A stretch of DNA of 64,000 nt from Saccharomycopsis phalli (GCA_020342235.1 CP073215.1:248001-312000); one strand, 5' to 3'. Counted from the first letter of the stretch, positions 22,662 through 33,627 are shown. The notes: generated from the sequence alone by a model not told the origin. Made by a program: numbers and translations.

Positions 22662-22733
22662 TGCCGGCCCCAGGAATCGAACCTGGGTCTAGTCGGCCAC
22701 AACGACTCGTACTGACCACTATACTAGGCCGGC
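22662..22733 (-). tRNA. tRNA-His (GTG)
   Basis: 72 nt on the minus strand with the GCCGGCC/GGCCGGC acceptor stem, the A-box region TAGTATAGTGGTCAGTAC, the anticodon loop TTGTGGC giving GTG, the T loop GGTTCGATTCC and an A discriminator. No intron. It closely follows the yeast tRNA-His pattern GTATAGTGG, then CGTTGTGGCCGA. A pol III T-run follows. It is identical in all 72 bases to the gene at 34807-34878. Confidence 0.97.
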
Positions 22734-24457
22734 GGATTAATAACGTGATTTTGTTTTGTACCTATACAAGCGCGCTTGTATGAAGCACGTGAAATACACG
22801 TGTTTGCGCGATTGATGTTGTTTAAGGTGCTTAGGAATGAAGATCAAACGCAGCTATACATACGGATATGAGTGAGTAGGCTAAGGAAAGTCCATAAGGG
22901 GATTTAGGTCAACCCCAAATCAGGGGTATACTCATGGTTCCAAGAGAGTATAGATAGCGAGGGAAATAGCTAATTGAGGAAGTAACTTAGAGATACACTT
23001 TGTGATGACTATACAATTTATGTCTTGTGGTTAATAATACTCTATATTGTTAATTGGAAAATTCACAAGCGTTGTGATGATACCACTGGGAAATTATTGT
23101 TACACGTATTTTAAGTACCATGCTATTGTAGAAAATGTGATTTATTATGGCGATAGGGCCGCGGGAAAGTCTAGAAAGAAGGACTTGGAGTGAAATATCT
23201 AAATGCGGAAATATTGAGAGGTTCATTAATGGTTTTAATAAGAATTAGTCTTTTTGGCATGCGGTTCAGCTCTGATTCAACACGACAATTGTAGAATGAA
23301 GGTTGTCGAGAAACGGCACACTATAGTCTCTGATTCAATATTTAACATATCATTGCTTCAGAGTATTCAAATAAATAGTATGTAGATTTGTAATTTTGTA
23401 CATTTTTTTGGGACCGTGACTCAGAATCCTCAAATTACCAAAAAATCAAATACCTGATAAACACACTAACAACATATATTAAACATACAAGAACTAGAAC
23501 CCGAATGGAGTGACGCAACATAAATATTGTTGAAAGCGAGGTTGGAAATCATTGGTTTAAGTTATGAAGATTTAGAATTGTTTTACTGTTTCTTTGAGTG
23601 ATTACACGGCAGCTGGATCTCAAAGATGGTGTTTGTCTCTCTTTTATAGTGATGACCAGGGTTATCACATATATATTACTATGGCAATATGTCAATGATT
23701 AATGTACATGGAACCTTCCAAAGTAATTGTACTTGTGCGGAGCACTAGTAAATGTGTAGCAAGGCACACTATATGCTGTTGAGGAAGGAACGCAGTATAT
23801 GGAAGGAGCAGTGGCGAAACTAGAGCAAGAGTAATGGCAAGTCAGTAGCTGATATTATAGACTGGTTTGTGAAGGCATGCTAATTTGTTCATAATGATTT
23901 ATTTGACTCACGTCAGACAATACGAGATTGATGTGGGATAACTTGCTGTGGATGTTTGATTGTGCTGTGGTGTTGACGGATGGTGTTGAGATGCATTTTT
24001 ACTAATTGTAAATGGAGGATCATAGAGGCCAAGATTCTCTTGGGTTTCTGACATGGTACAAGTATCACTTGTGACGGTGGGTGTTTTATCATTGGGGTGT
24101 ATTGTAGACGATCTGAGTAGATGTAACGCTGGATAATGTATGATGACGTGATTATGGATCAAACAGCCAGTCCAATTAGCAGCCAGTCCAATTTAACATG
24201 GCACTATTCTAGTTTGCCATCCCGAGTGCTATTCAGATTGCTAGTCCATTATAGTCCATTATAGTCCATCATAGTCCATTATAGTCCATCATAGTCCATC
24301 ATAGTCCATTATAGTCCATCACAGTCCATTAAAACTCGTCATACTCCATTATAACTCGTCATACTCCATTATAACTCGTCATACTCCATTATAACTCGTC
24401 ATACTCCATTATAACTCGTTATAGTTCATGCTCAATTCCCACCTCAGCTAAACAACA
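22734..24457. other. intergenic region with short minisatellites
   Basis: AT-rich, with no gene recognised. An 84-codon minus-strand frame near 23908-24162 is Ser/Thr/His-rich and has no family. The right end is a pair of minisatellites (24241-24425). Confidence 0.6.
24241..24425. repeat. 10-bp (atagtccatt) and 20-bp minisatellites at the RAD14 3' end
   Basis: About nine copies of a 10-bp unit alternate atagtccatt and atagtccatc. They change at about 24320 to a 20-bp unit, actccattataactcgtcat, in about five copies. The second unit is evidently derived from the first by doubling and divergence. Confidence 0.9.
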
Positions 24458-25264
24458 TCACTCACCACTGGAAAATACAATCTCCTCAACCTCAAAGCCA
24501 CAATCCACACACCGCTTCCTCTCACCATCAACCCGCCAGTCATGCTCATGCTCACTGCCATATTTACGCTCGTGCAACTTCCGGGTATACTCCTGGGCAC
24601 GGGTGCGCTTCTTCATCTCCAACAAACGCTGCTCAAACTTCTTGTTCTTGCGAGCGACCTTCAACTTCTCGCGGCGCAACCACTCCAGATCCAACCCCTC
24701 GGGGCCGCCCCACTTTCCAAACGCAAACTCCTCCACTTGGTACCGCATGTACAACATCATTTGCAGGAACGCAGCGTGCGGGTTTGGCTTCTCGATCCGG
24801 GCAAAGAGCCGTTTGTCCATGAGCTCGGGCTCGGTGAGAAAGTAGTCTGCCTTGCACTCGGTCTTGGTGAGAAGCGAGTACTTTTCAGGGAGCTTTTCCT
24901 TGCACCGATTGCACACCCGAGTACCATACACCGAGAGATACTCTCGGTTGACGTCGATGGAGTCGCATTCGAAGCACCGGGGAGCCAGAGCAAGGTCTTC
25001 TGGCGGCGGCGGGTCGACGGCACGCTTTTCGTGCTGCTGCTTCCACTCGAGCAACGTTTTTCCCTCCAGTGGCTGCTGGAGAAACCCACCCATTGTGTCT
25101 TTGGACGTGGTCAAGTCGTGCTCAATGTATTCTTTGCGGTGGACCATTTTGCGGATCCGCTTGTTTGCCGAGGCGTCGCGGCCTTCGAGCAACTGTCTGC
25201 GTTTTTCCAAGGCTTTTAAGCGGTTTGCCTGGAGTTTGGCCTTTTTCTGGTCGGGGGTGAGCAT
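24458..25264 (-). CDS. RAD14: nucleotide excision repair damage-binding protein (XPA family)
   Basis: A 268-residue Rad14/XPA protein that verifies DNA damage and scaffolds the excision repair complex. It starts MLTPDQKKAKLQANRLKA, matching S. cerevisiae MTPEQKAKLEANR; the frame stays open upstream, but this ATG fits the family. The zinc finger is CFEC, 18 residues, CNRC. The DNA-binding domain follows with EKYSLLTKTECKADYFLT, EKPNPHAAF and FGKWGGPEGLD. It ends with RKRCVDCGFEVEE, as in the yeast protein. It is shorter than the 371-residue S. cerevisiae form because the N-terminal linker is short. A GTGAGT overlaps the stop codon, but no acceptor is obvious. Confidence 0.95.
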   Translation of the reverse strand: MLTPDQKKAKLQANRLKALEKRRQLLEGRDASANKRIRKMVHRKEYIEHDLTTSKDTMGGFLQQPLEGKTLLEWKQQHEKRAVDPPPPEDLALAPRCFECDSIDVNREYLSVYGTRVCNRCKEKLPEKYSLLTKTECKADYFLTEPELMDKRLFARIEKPNPHAAFLQMMLYMRYQVEEFAFGKWGGPEGLDLEWLRREKLKVARKNKKFEQRLLEMKKRTRAQEYTRKLHERKYGSEHEHDWRVDGERKRCVDCGFEVEEIVFSSGE

Positions 25265-25276
25265 GAAAAAGTGCAA

Positions 25277-25490
25277 GGTAAATAATGGATGTAAATGGAT
25301 GTAAATATAGATGGAATATAAAATATGGAATGTCAATGTAAATATAGATGGAATATAAAATATGGAATGTCAATGTAAATATAGATGGAATATAAAATAT
25401 GGAATGTCAATGTAAATATAGATGGAATATAAAATATGGAATGTCAATGTAAATATAGATGGAATATAAAATATAAAATGTCTATGTAAA
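25277..25490. repeat. 37-bp minisatellite directly upstream of RAD14
   Basis: Five or so copies of a 37-bp unit containing aaatatggaatgtcaatgta. The array starts about 15 bp before the RAD14 ATG, so it must form the leader or core promoter. The three internal copies are nearly identical. Confidence 0.92.
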
Positions 25491-25559
25491 GATGGCAATG
25501 TAAAAAAATGTGTAAAAACTGGGACTTTACTCCTCGACTCCATTCTACCTGATGCAAAC

Positions 25560-25880
25560 TTTTGGCACGGAAATGGTCTAGCCAGTCCATTCCTTTTTCA
25601 CAACAGCATAGTCTTTCCCATGGCCTCTTTATCCTTTCTAGAGCATATTTTGATCTTGGCAGAACCTCTTTTTTGATTCTCTGAACTTCTTGTTTGCTTC
25701 GAAGAACCTCTTTTCCCAACTTGTAGCCCAATATCCTGTACAAGCCAATGATCCAACCAGGCCCATTCTTTTTACAAAGCAAACGAGTTTTCAAGCGTAG
25801 TCAGACTCTGCTTGAACAGTCAAGTGAATATTTAGCTATTTATCTATGCGTATTTTAGTTACCATCTTACGGTTGTACTT
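25560..25880 (+). repeat. family C dispersed repeat copy, long form
   Basis: Begins with ggaaatggtctagccagtcc and ends with gtcaagtgaatatttagcta, then gcgtattttagttaccat. It is longer than other copies because of a middle section rich in gaacctctttt. Confidence 0.55.
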
Positions 25881-26040
25881 TGATGGAATCTTGTGGCCAG
25901 AGTGACTGCAGTTGGAGCATTAAATGAGGACTGGAGTGGTGATCCAGCAGCATAGTAGAGGTTGATGGGGTCATGGAACCTGATTCCGACGCAGTGAGAT
26001 TCAGCAGTCAAACTTGTACAATGGTGGCTGATGTACCTGA

Positions 26041-26093
26041 GTGATGTATTTGTTGAATAACCATCATATCGGGGACAATAGCAAATACAATAA
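26041..26093 (+). repeat. family A fragment
   Basis: gtatttgttgaataaccatc and atcggggacaatagcaaata match the 3' part of family A copies at 42.6 and 52.8 kb. Confidence 0.4.
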
Positions 26094-26214
26094 TGAATAT
26101 TATCAAAGGTTGGAGATGGGGCATGTGTCCATGTGAGTAGAGGTGGATATTTAGATATTTCAACTACATGTATTTAGTTGATAAATTACAGCATGTAAAT
26201 GGTATAAAAATAGG

Positions 26215-26330
26215 GATGTAAATGGCATGTAAATAGATGTAAATAGATGTAAATAGCATGTAATTAACATATAAATAGATGTAAATAGCATGTAATTAAC
26301 ATGTAAATAGATGTAAATAGCATGTAGCCG
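26215..26330. repeat. minisatellite (gtaaatagatgtaaatagca)
   Basis: Repeated atgtaaatag and catgtaattaac units, about 110 bp in total. Noncoding. Confidence 0.75.
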
Positions 26331-26597
26331 TATAGTCTGTACAATGGTATGTAGTTGTACATTTCAATATTACATGTAGCTACCAAGTACAGGTTGGTGA
26401 TTGAATCCAGGAAACTAGTGTGGATACAAGCCCAAGACTTGTTGGAGTGTATTCACGTCTACAAGAGTGATGATTGCAGGCTGGAGACTTTCAATTGCAG
26501 TTGGATCTAGCAATTCAGGCTCCAAGGCACGGTGTACACGAGATTAAAGGGGGATTTTCGCTTCCCAATTCTGGCGTACCAGCGTGTGTTTGGTCAA

Positions 26598-26660
26598 TTT
26601 CCATCAATTTCCATCAATTTCCATCAATTTCCATTAATTTCCATCAATTAATTTCCATCG
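26598..26660. repeat. 10-bp array (tttccatcaa)
   Basis: Five to six copies of tttccatcaa in the presumed promoter of TDA11. Confidence 0.8.
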
Positions 26661-26932
26661 ATTTAAATCAATCCAATTTCACTCATACCTGCCATACAAG
26701 CCCTTGCACAACCACTATAGCAAATGTAGCAATTGTAGCAAATGTAGTAATTGTAACCATTGTATCCACCCTTGGTCATATCCCTTGGTACATCTTGACC
26801 ATTATCTGCCAATCCAACCTTACCTTTCCAATCCAACCTTTCTGTCAATCGGCATTGGCCTCGACATCCATGCCACGTACTTGACACCCACGTGACCAAA
26901 TCAATACCAAGGATCCTGACAATCACAACACC

Positions 26933-28258
26933 ATGAGCGAACCGCGAGTCAGCGAAGACACAACCACGCTTCCAGCAGAGAAATTTGCACCAAAGACGGC
27001 TCCCGACGGCCACTCGCGGCGCTACTCGCGCCTGGGGCTCAACTTGGGCATCTGTATCGCAGACAATGACGGAAACGTGTCGCCGATGCTTGAGCGCCGC
27101 AAGTTGTCGGTGAGCGCCAACAACTCGCCTGTCATTGCCAATGGGTTCCGCGGGCTCCGGCGCTCGTCGTCGTTGTATTATGGCAACCCCCCGACGCCAC
27201 TGGTGGGTCTGAAGCGTGTGCTTGGCCGCTCAATGCTGACGAGCTCGTCGCTGAAGAGTCTCAGCGAAGACCACTCTGAGGGCATCGAGGACACCGCTGA
27301 TAAGCTCCGGTTGCTAGCTGCCAAGGAGCAGCGTGTCGTCGAACTCAAAGACCAGATCAAGCACTTGACTGCGGCTCTCGAGCGTGAGACCAAGGAGTTG
27401 CAAGAAATCCGCCTGTTTGTCCAGAAGGAGTTGTACTCCAACATCGGCGGGCCTCAGGAGGAACACAAGTCGCCCCAGCTTGCTGCCTTGGATAAGCTCA
27501 ACGGGCGCACCAGAACAAACAGCTTGCTTGGCGTCTTGGCCGATGATAGCCCAACCAACAAGCGTCTGTCCATGTGGGACAGTCTCTCCAAGCCACTCAA
27601 CTTGATCTCCCAGTTTGACAACATGCTCCAGTCCGAGTTCGAGAAGATGTCTGCAGGACCAACTGGCCCAGGCCCGTCGCCCAGCAAATCGCCCAGCAAA
27701 TCGCCCCGCAAATCGCCAATAAAGGCCGCCCTGGACTTCTCCTGGGACGACGCGCCGCCAACGCCTAGCAAGCCGGCCAAATTGGTGCTTGGAAAGACCG
27801 AAGGCAAGCGGAAAAGTCATCATGACGACCAGGACAAACCAAGCGGCTTGCGCCTCTCCAGAAAGCCTTCGTACCGGAAACCAAGCGCCAAGGACCACAA
27901 GATCATCTTGCCGAAACGCAACCCAGACTTCAAGGGTCTCTTCAACGACAAAAAGACCCCGGCAAACGGCATCAACAACCCGATCCTCGACTTGGCTGAC
28001 AAGTCCGGCCAGGACTCGCTCCAGACGGTGTCTTCGTCGTTGTGGAACTTTTATGAGGACGTCAAGGACGGATTGCTCCTCAGCATAGAGGAGGAGCGTG
28101 CGGGAATCGAGGCCCAGCATCGTGCCAGCCAAAAGACAAGGGCAAAAGGCCCAATGAACTTGATTGATTTAGACAGCCCGGAAAAGGAAAAGATCGAGTG
28201 CTTGAAGAGCGCGTCCGACGGACTAGGGCTCAACGGTGTGAAGGACAAGGATTTGTGA
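26933..28258 (+). CDS. TDA11: Tda11-like coiled-coil protein
   Basis: A 441-residue, largely disordered Ser-rich protein with a coiled coil at about residues 118-165 (RLLAAKEQRVVELKDQI). Two short blocks match yeast Tda11: SLSKPLNLISQFDNMLQSEF (compare SKPLALFNQFDKIIQHEIE) and SSLWNFYEDVKDGLLLSIEE (compare SLWSFVSDVKAGLL). Tda11 is a poorly known cytoplasmic protein named from topoisomerase damage sensitivity. Four SPxKSP-type repeats (residues about 248-262) and several Ser-Pro sites suggest phosphorylation. It starts at the first ATG and has no introns. It is well separated from RAD14 on the other strand. Confidence 0.8.
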   Translation: MSEPRVSEDTTTLPAEKFAPKTAPDGHSRRYSRLGLNLGICIADNDGNVSPMLERRKLSVSANNSPVIANGFRGLRRSSSLYYGNPPTPLVGLKRVLGRSMLTSSSLKSLSEDHSEGIEDTADKLRLLAAKEQRVVELKDQIKHLTAALERETKELQEIRLFVQKELYSNIGGPQEEHKSPQLAALDKLNGRTRTNSLLGVLADDSPTNKRLSMWDSLSKPLNLISQFDNMLQSEFEKMSAGPTGPGPSPSKSPSKSPRKSPIKAALDFSWDDAPPTPSKPAKLVLGKTEGKRKSHHDDQDKPSGLRLSRKPSYRKPSAKDHKIILPKRNPDFKGLFNDKKTPANGINNPILDLADKSGQDSLQTVSSSLWNFYEDVKDGLLLSIEEERAGIEAQHRASQKTRAKGPMNLIDLDSPEKEKIECLKSASDGLGLNGVKDKDL

Positions 28259-29707
28259 GTGGATCCTTGACATTGACGACTAATGCCTATGACGAGTGTA
28301 TTGCAGTGCATCAGATACAGTGTATATCTTGTATAACAGTGCCTACAGTGTATGAATTTCCATGACAATGTATTTCCAGGCATGGTATATCATGTTGTTG
28401 GAAGTTGAATGAGACGTAGACCTGGATGTAGGAAAGTAGCCAGGGAATAGATCAGATTGAATAGGTCAGATTGAATAGATCAGATTGAATAGATCAGGGA
28501 TAAACCATGTGGTATAGATCCTGAAATATAAACCCTGAGATCTAGACCCTGAGATCGAGACTTGAGATCGAGACTTGAGATATAGACATGTGATATAGTC
28601 CGGAGATGGTCCTGAGATTTACATAAGATAACCTGAGATATACACAAGAATAAAAATAATTGATAAATAAACCAAGCAAATCATACTCTCGACCATTCAA
28701 TGTGCTAAACCACAACTGCAAAATTACATAATCTTAGCAGAGACCCAGCACCAGCTCTCATCATACAACATACAGACCCAAAGGACAATAGAAAATTTCA
28801 AGTCATTATGTTTCAAGCCTGGTGCAACAAAGTATTATATTACGCCTATATAAGCATAATCAAGCTTCCTACAACACTCTTTGGCCAAAGACATACGACC
28901 CCATTAAATCGCATCAAACTTTCTAAAATCGATTCACATAATAATAATATCCATTCTATATTTAGCCATTCTTTTTGCACGATCATTTGACCAATTCTGC
29001 CAATTCTAAGCACTTTTAGTTGCATTAGCCTGATGCCCCAAGTTTGGTAAACACTTTCAATTGTTTGCGTATTCCAAGTATTAATTCAGATACAAATCTC
29101 TAACAGTAACTAAGACGCGTGCCGACATGATTGTTGGAATATATTTGCTTAACCTATTTGGAGCAAGCTCATTACATATAGTGACAAAGTAGCTGGGAAG
29201 GAAAGACCAAGACTTACGACATGGGTGTCCTAAATTGTATCAAATGGTCTTAGCAACGTATTGGGTAAATATCTCATATTAATCACAGGAGCTCAATTTT
29301 GTTTCAAAAGAATTACGGTGGGTACAGACTTTATTACCTTATCCATATTTTTCGTGCTAGAGCTGGTACTTGGTAATCCATAAAACACGTAAACCATGGT
29401 AATTTATTTTCGTAATTCATACAAAAGCATTTATTTTCGTAGCTCATATAAAAGAATGTATTTTCATAATTCATAAAAGCATTTATAATCAATTCTCTTT
29501 ATAAACTTGACACTTCCTCCAAAATACACTCTCCAACCATACTAATTACGGCACAACTGAACAAAAAACACACCTGACCGCAAAATAAACACCAGATTGC
29601 AAAACATACCAAAACTCCCGAAATGATCCAACAAAATACCACACACCACTCTCATCATAACCAACACATTGCTATAAATCATCAGCCCACACCCGCAATT
29701 ACCACCA
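28259..29707. other. intergenic region between TDA11 and PEX20
   Basis: The first part has a short array of agattgaatagatc units (28455-28500) and another of ctgagatatagac-like units (28510-28600). Around 29390-29490 there are imperfect copies of ttcataaaagcatttat. The rest is AT-rich without recognised content. Confidence 0.6.
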
Positions 29708-30712
29708 TCACCAACTAACATTATGCCCGTAGTCCATGTGAATCTCATCAATCGTACGTGGAAGAATATCATCCCCAGAGGCCCGCTGATGAATCAACTT
29801 CCGAAACTGCTCAGCACTTTCCACAGAATCCTCACCACGAACATACTCCAAAGGGTCTGGGAGCTTGCGATTCGCCTCAGGCTGGGAAATATCCTGCCCA
29901 GAGGTACTGTCCACCAACGACTTGCCGTCGTCTCCAACTACAACCTTCTTGTCCGAGATCTTGTTCATCAACTTTAAAAAATTCAGGTTCTTGAACTTGC
30001 TCTCCATCTCAGCATTGTCCTGTGTTGACTCCATTGTGCTTTTAATCCGCCCGGCAATATCTGCCAACTCGTTACCATGACCCACGTCTTGACTTGTGTC
30101 TTGACTTACGTCTTGTTCGGCAAGTTTCTGCTCCATATCTCGAAACGCCGCTTCATATATCGCATCTTCCTGCTCCTTTCTGTGTATTTCCTGGTGTTCC
30201 GTCTGGTTTAGGCTATTTGGTACCCCAGTGGAACTGAACCGTTGAAATTGGGGTACATAGCCTGTTCTGGCAAATTGCGGAACCAGACTCGCTTGGTTCA
30301 AATCTAGACTGGAAAACTCCTTTACCCATCCCTGGTTACCCGAGACTTGATTCGATTGAAGCGGTTGATTGAACTGAATAGATTGGGCTGGCTTATTTGC
30401 CTGGAATTGGTTTGACTGAAACGCCTGGTTTTGGCTAATTTGATGCTGGAACTGGCCCTGGATCAGTGGCTTACCCATTATCTCCTTTCCAGTTGAAAAT
30501 CCCACTGAATTTGCCTGGTTAAAGCTCATAAACTCTTGTTCGGCTCGAGCATCAACCATGTGCATGCCACTGGTCCGAAAGGGCCCTTTTTGCTGGCTAT
30601 TGAGCCGTGGATTGTACTCATTATTACTCACGTTGCTCTTGTTGGCATAGTTTGAAAACTTCTGCACCGAGGATGATGGCCCACAGGAATTTGGATCATT
30701 GAATAAAGACAT
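29708..30712 (-). CDS. PEX20: peroxisomal PTS2 co-receptor Pex20
   Basis: A 334-residue protein that helps Pex7 bring PTS2 cargo to the peroxisome. It starts MSLFNDPNSCGPSSSVQKF. The N-terminal cysteine (Cys10) in a CGP context is the conserved ubiquitin-accepting residue of Pex20-type receptors. The middle is Gln/Asn/Phe-rich. A WxxxF motif, WVKEF, near residue 128 is the type that binds Pex14 or Pex13. The C-terminal part is acidic and alpha-helical and would bind Pex7. Yeasts outside the Saccharomyces group use PEX20 in place of PEX18/PEX21, which fits the inferred lineage. It shares a 149-bp divergent promoter with XRS2. Pex5 is excluded because there are no TPR repeats. Confidence 0.85.
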   Translation of the reverse strand: MSLFNDPNSCGPSSSVQKFSNYANKSNVSNNEYNPRLNSQQKGPFRTSGMHMVDARAEQEFMSFNQANSVGFSTGKEIMGKPLIQGQFQHQISQNQAFQSNQFQANKPAQSIQFNQPLQSNQVSGNQGWVKEFSSLDLNQASLVPQFARTGYVPQFQRFSSTGVPNSLNQTEHQEIHRKEQEDAIYEAAFRDMEQKLAEQDVSQDTSQDVGHGNELADIAGRIKSTMESTQDNAEMESKFKNLNFLKLMNKISDKKVVVGDDGKSLVDSTSGQDISQPEANRKLPDPLEYVRGEDSVESAEQFRKLIHQRASGDDILPRTIDEIHMDYGHNVSW

Positions 30713-30861
30713 TGGTCAAAAAGAAGTCACCGTTCTTTCATATGCATACTCCGCAATTACCCTCGATGCGATATCCGGGTAAATGAGAATCAAACTGGGG
30801 CATGTGTTGCATCATAACCAATGTGGTTATTTGTTTGTGAGAACGATGAGGGTGAGTGTAA
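30713..30861. promoter_or_regulatory. divergent PEX20/XRS2 promoter
   Basis: Only 149 bp separate the two ATG codons. No repeat is inserted. No specific operator was recognised. Confidence 0.6.
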
Positions 30862-33361
30862 ATGGTTTTTTATTTTTGCAGAGTACTAATTGCAGTTGAA
30901 TTGAGACGGTTCTTGCTTACTAATTGTGATTATATTATTGGAAGAAGTGTTGATGGTGAGTATTGGACGGGAAGATACATGATTGAGGTATAATTGAGGA
31001 ACAATGGATGGTACATGGCACTTGAAATAATTAACGAGTTAAAGAGCATATTAAAGGATGAAATATGTTTTTCCATCAGTTCCGATGTAAAGTGAACCAA
31101 AAGGCTCAAGAATCCTCTAAAGTACTCGAATTTTCTTACTAATGATACTTGCCTTTACTGAATTCATTCATTCACTCCGTGCTTTACCTTTAATCTCTCC
31201 ATTGAATCTCAATTGATATCCTCCACTGATCTGCCCTTGTGCTTCTTCTACTAACTAAGCCAACATTTGCTTGTACAAGAAATTCATTTCGAGCAAACAG
31301 TTGAAAATTTCAGCGGACGAATCCGCCCGTATCGAGATAATTGGCCGGGGAAAGACCGTGATAAACGGTGAAATCTTTAAAGAAGGGTCCATTTTCACTG
31401 CCCATGAGTCAACTACTATCGTGATTGGCAATGACAAAAAAGGAAAGTGTGAAATCAGGCTCAAAAAGCTGGATTTCTGTTGCTACCATGACGATAGCAC
31501 AAACATCACACAATACAAGTCCATCTTGGAGAATTATGGAATGAAGTTTTCCACCGACAACACATACTACACACACTTTCTCAAATGCCAGAAGTTGTCT
31601 GGAAAACTAGCCATGGCCATGATAAATGGGGCCACTATTGTCACGGTTGAAGATTTGAAGCAATTTTGCCAGCAAGCACAGGCTCCTGTCATCCACTGTA
31701 GTGAATACGACATGAAGATTCCTGGTCGGAAAATTCCCCTGTGTAAGCAGTTGGAATATACAGGAAAACTTGAGTTTGATAGTAATGAGTATGGGCCCAG
31801 ATCCGAGCGAAGAAATATATTTTCTGAATTCATATTTGCTGTTGGTGATGAAGCACAGTATTCACTTTTAAAGGGTATTATTGAGGCTGCTGGAGGATTG
31901 GTTCGCTACGCGGAGGATGTAGAGAGAACATATGAAGGTATTTGCAAAGAGAAAATGCTGCGGAATGTGGCAGTGTTTAAAAGTCCGACCAGCAGCGAAG
32001 ATGAGACCGAGAAAGCTGTGTTTAAGAAGATGAAGTCACTAGGAGAGAAATTTGGGTTAGGGTTGGTGACCAATAAGGATTTTTTTGAGTCTATATTGAA
32101 GGTAGATACTTGTGGGTTAGTGAAGCCGATTAAAAAGCGGCGAAGGGTCAATCGGCAAGTAGAGTTGGACCCAATGTCTTTTTTTAGTCCGGTTGACGAG
32201 GATTCAGAGAAAGGGGAGAAGGTAGAAACGTCACAGCCTCTAAGGAAGAGAAGAAAGAGGCCAGTATTGTTGAGTGATACGATTTTGGTTGATAGTTTAG
32301 AGAGTCAATCAGGGGAGAGGGATGAAAAGGAAAGGGATGAAAAAGAGAGGGATGAAAAAGAGAGGGATGAAAAAGAGAGGGATGAAAAAGAGAGGGATGA
32401 AAAAGAGAGGGATGAAAAAGAGAGGGATGAAAAAGTGAGGGATGAAAAAGTGAGGGATGAAAAGGAGAGGGATGAAAAGGAGAATGAAGTAAAGGAGTAT
32501 GAAAGACAAGATAGAGGTGCGAAAGAGAGAGATCCAAAAGAGAGAGATGGAATAGAGAAATGGTATGAGAACCATGAGAAACGAAATGAACTTGAAAACA
32601 AAATTGAAAAAGTCATCCAAAATTCGGCAGAAGTAGTCAAACAAATCCTTCCAATTAGCCCGGAAAAGACTTTCGACCAGCACCAAAATTCACATCATAT
32701 TGAAGCTTCATCTCAAAAACCAACTTCTGAGTATCACATCAAACTCAAAACTTCTAAACAGCAAACCGAATCATTAACTGTCCCATCCTTTATTGACGAA
32801 ATAAAAAAAGAAAATCAGTCTCACGAAACTCTGCCCTTAAAACATCCTCAACTAACCAATCAGGAGTTACTTGATATTGGCAGTAAAGTCCAGATTGAGG
32901 AAATGCCAATCAAGAGATTTGTGGCTCAGAGAAAAACCGAGGGAAAGTGGAAAGGCCGCAAGAATTTCAAGACGTTTGTCAAGTGTACCAATTCAGGTGG
33001 GAAGCGAAACAACAGCTCGATCTACAAAGCATATATCACGTATGATATTTTTGATCCGAGTAAGCCAGAGCCAGAGACGATCGGAATGGTTCGTCAGCAG
33101 ATTGAGCCAAAAAATGGCATTGAGCTCGTTGAACAAGATGAAAAGCCCAAAGGCAGGAGAAATCGAAATGCAGGAGGGACGGTGCAACAAAGCTCACAAT
33201 TATTTGTTGATCTGGAGCCCGAAGAAAATGAATTTTCCAGCCAGGCAGATGATAAAATTGGCCAATTTACTTCGCAGGACAATCATCCAGATATGTTTAA
33301 TGAGGCTGAAGCATCATCTGATGAAGAGTCGATTCCAAGATTTCGTTTCTCCAAACAGTAA
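30862..33361 (+). CDS. XRS2: Xrs2/Nbs1 subunit of the MRX double-strand break complex, two exons
   Basis: A spliced model. Exon 1 (30862-30955) encodes MVFYFCRVLIAVELRRFLL, then TNCDYIIGRSVD, the start of an FHA domain. The donor is GTGAGT at 30956, the branch site is TACTAAC and the acceptor is TAAG at 31259. Exon 2 resumes as ANICLYKKFISSKQLKI, completing the FHA core in phase. The product is 731 residues. Tandem BRCT-like regions follow at about 95-300. Residues about 385-440 are a low-complexity RDEKE array. Near residue 600, GRKNFKTFVKC is the conserved Mre11-binding motif (KNFKxFxK). The C-terminus is acidic, fitting the Tel1-binding tail. It would recruit Mre11-Rad50 and Tel1 to DNA breaks. 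The intron is 304 nt. Confidence 0.87.
32318..32480 (+). repeat. 15-bp minisatellite encoding RDEKE in XRS2
   Basis: About eleven copies of gagagggatgaaaaa in frame, with single-base variants (gtgagg) in two copies. The DNA copies are almost identical, pointing to recent expansion or homogenisation. Confidence 0.95.
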
Positions 33362-33627
33362 TGTGTACGCATTAGTTGGCAGTAGTGCTTCAAGAGGGTG
33401 CTAAATTCTACAGATGGCTCAAGGGTATCAGGGATTATGGGCACATGATGGAATCGCGTATCTTTGAAAACTAATGTGCTGGGAGATATTGAGTGGACGG
33501 TTATGCATTAGTTTGACGGTTTCATTACATTTTTCTTGGGTGTGCATAACTGCGCCTTGGGTGATTATCAATGAAGATCACAATCGCGTGAAAATTCAGA
33601 CCATGAAATATTTCAGGGTACAGAAGA

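Larger units (their letters stand above)
25265..26932. other. divergent intergenic region between RAD14 and TDA11
   Basis: Contains a 37-bp minisatellite, a family C copy, a family A fragment (26041-26093) and two further short arrays (26215-26330 and 26600-26650). No gene is seen. Confidence 0.65.
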
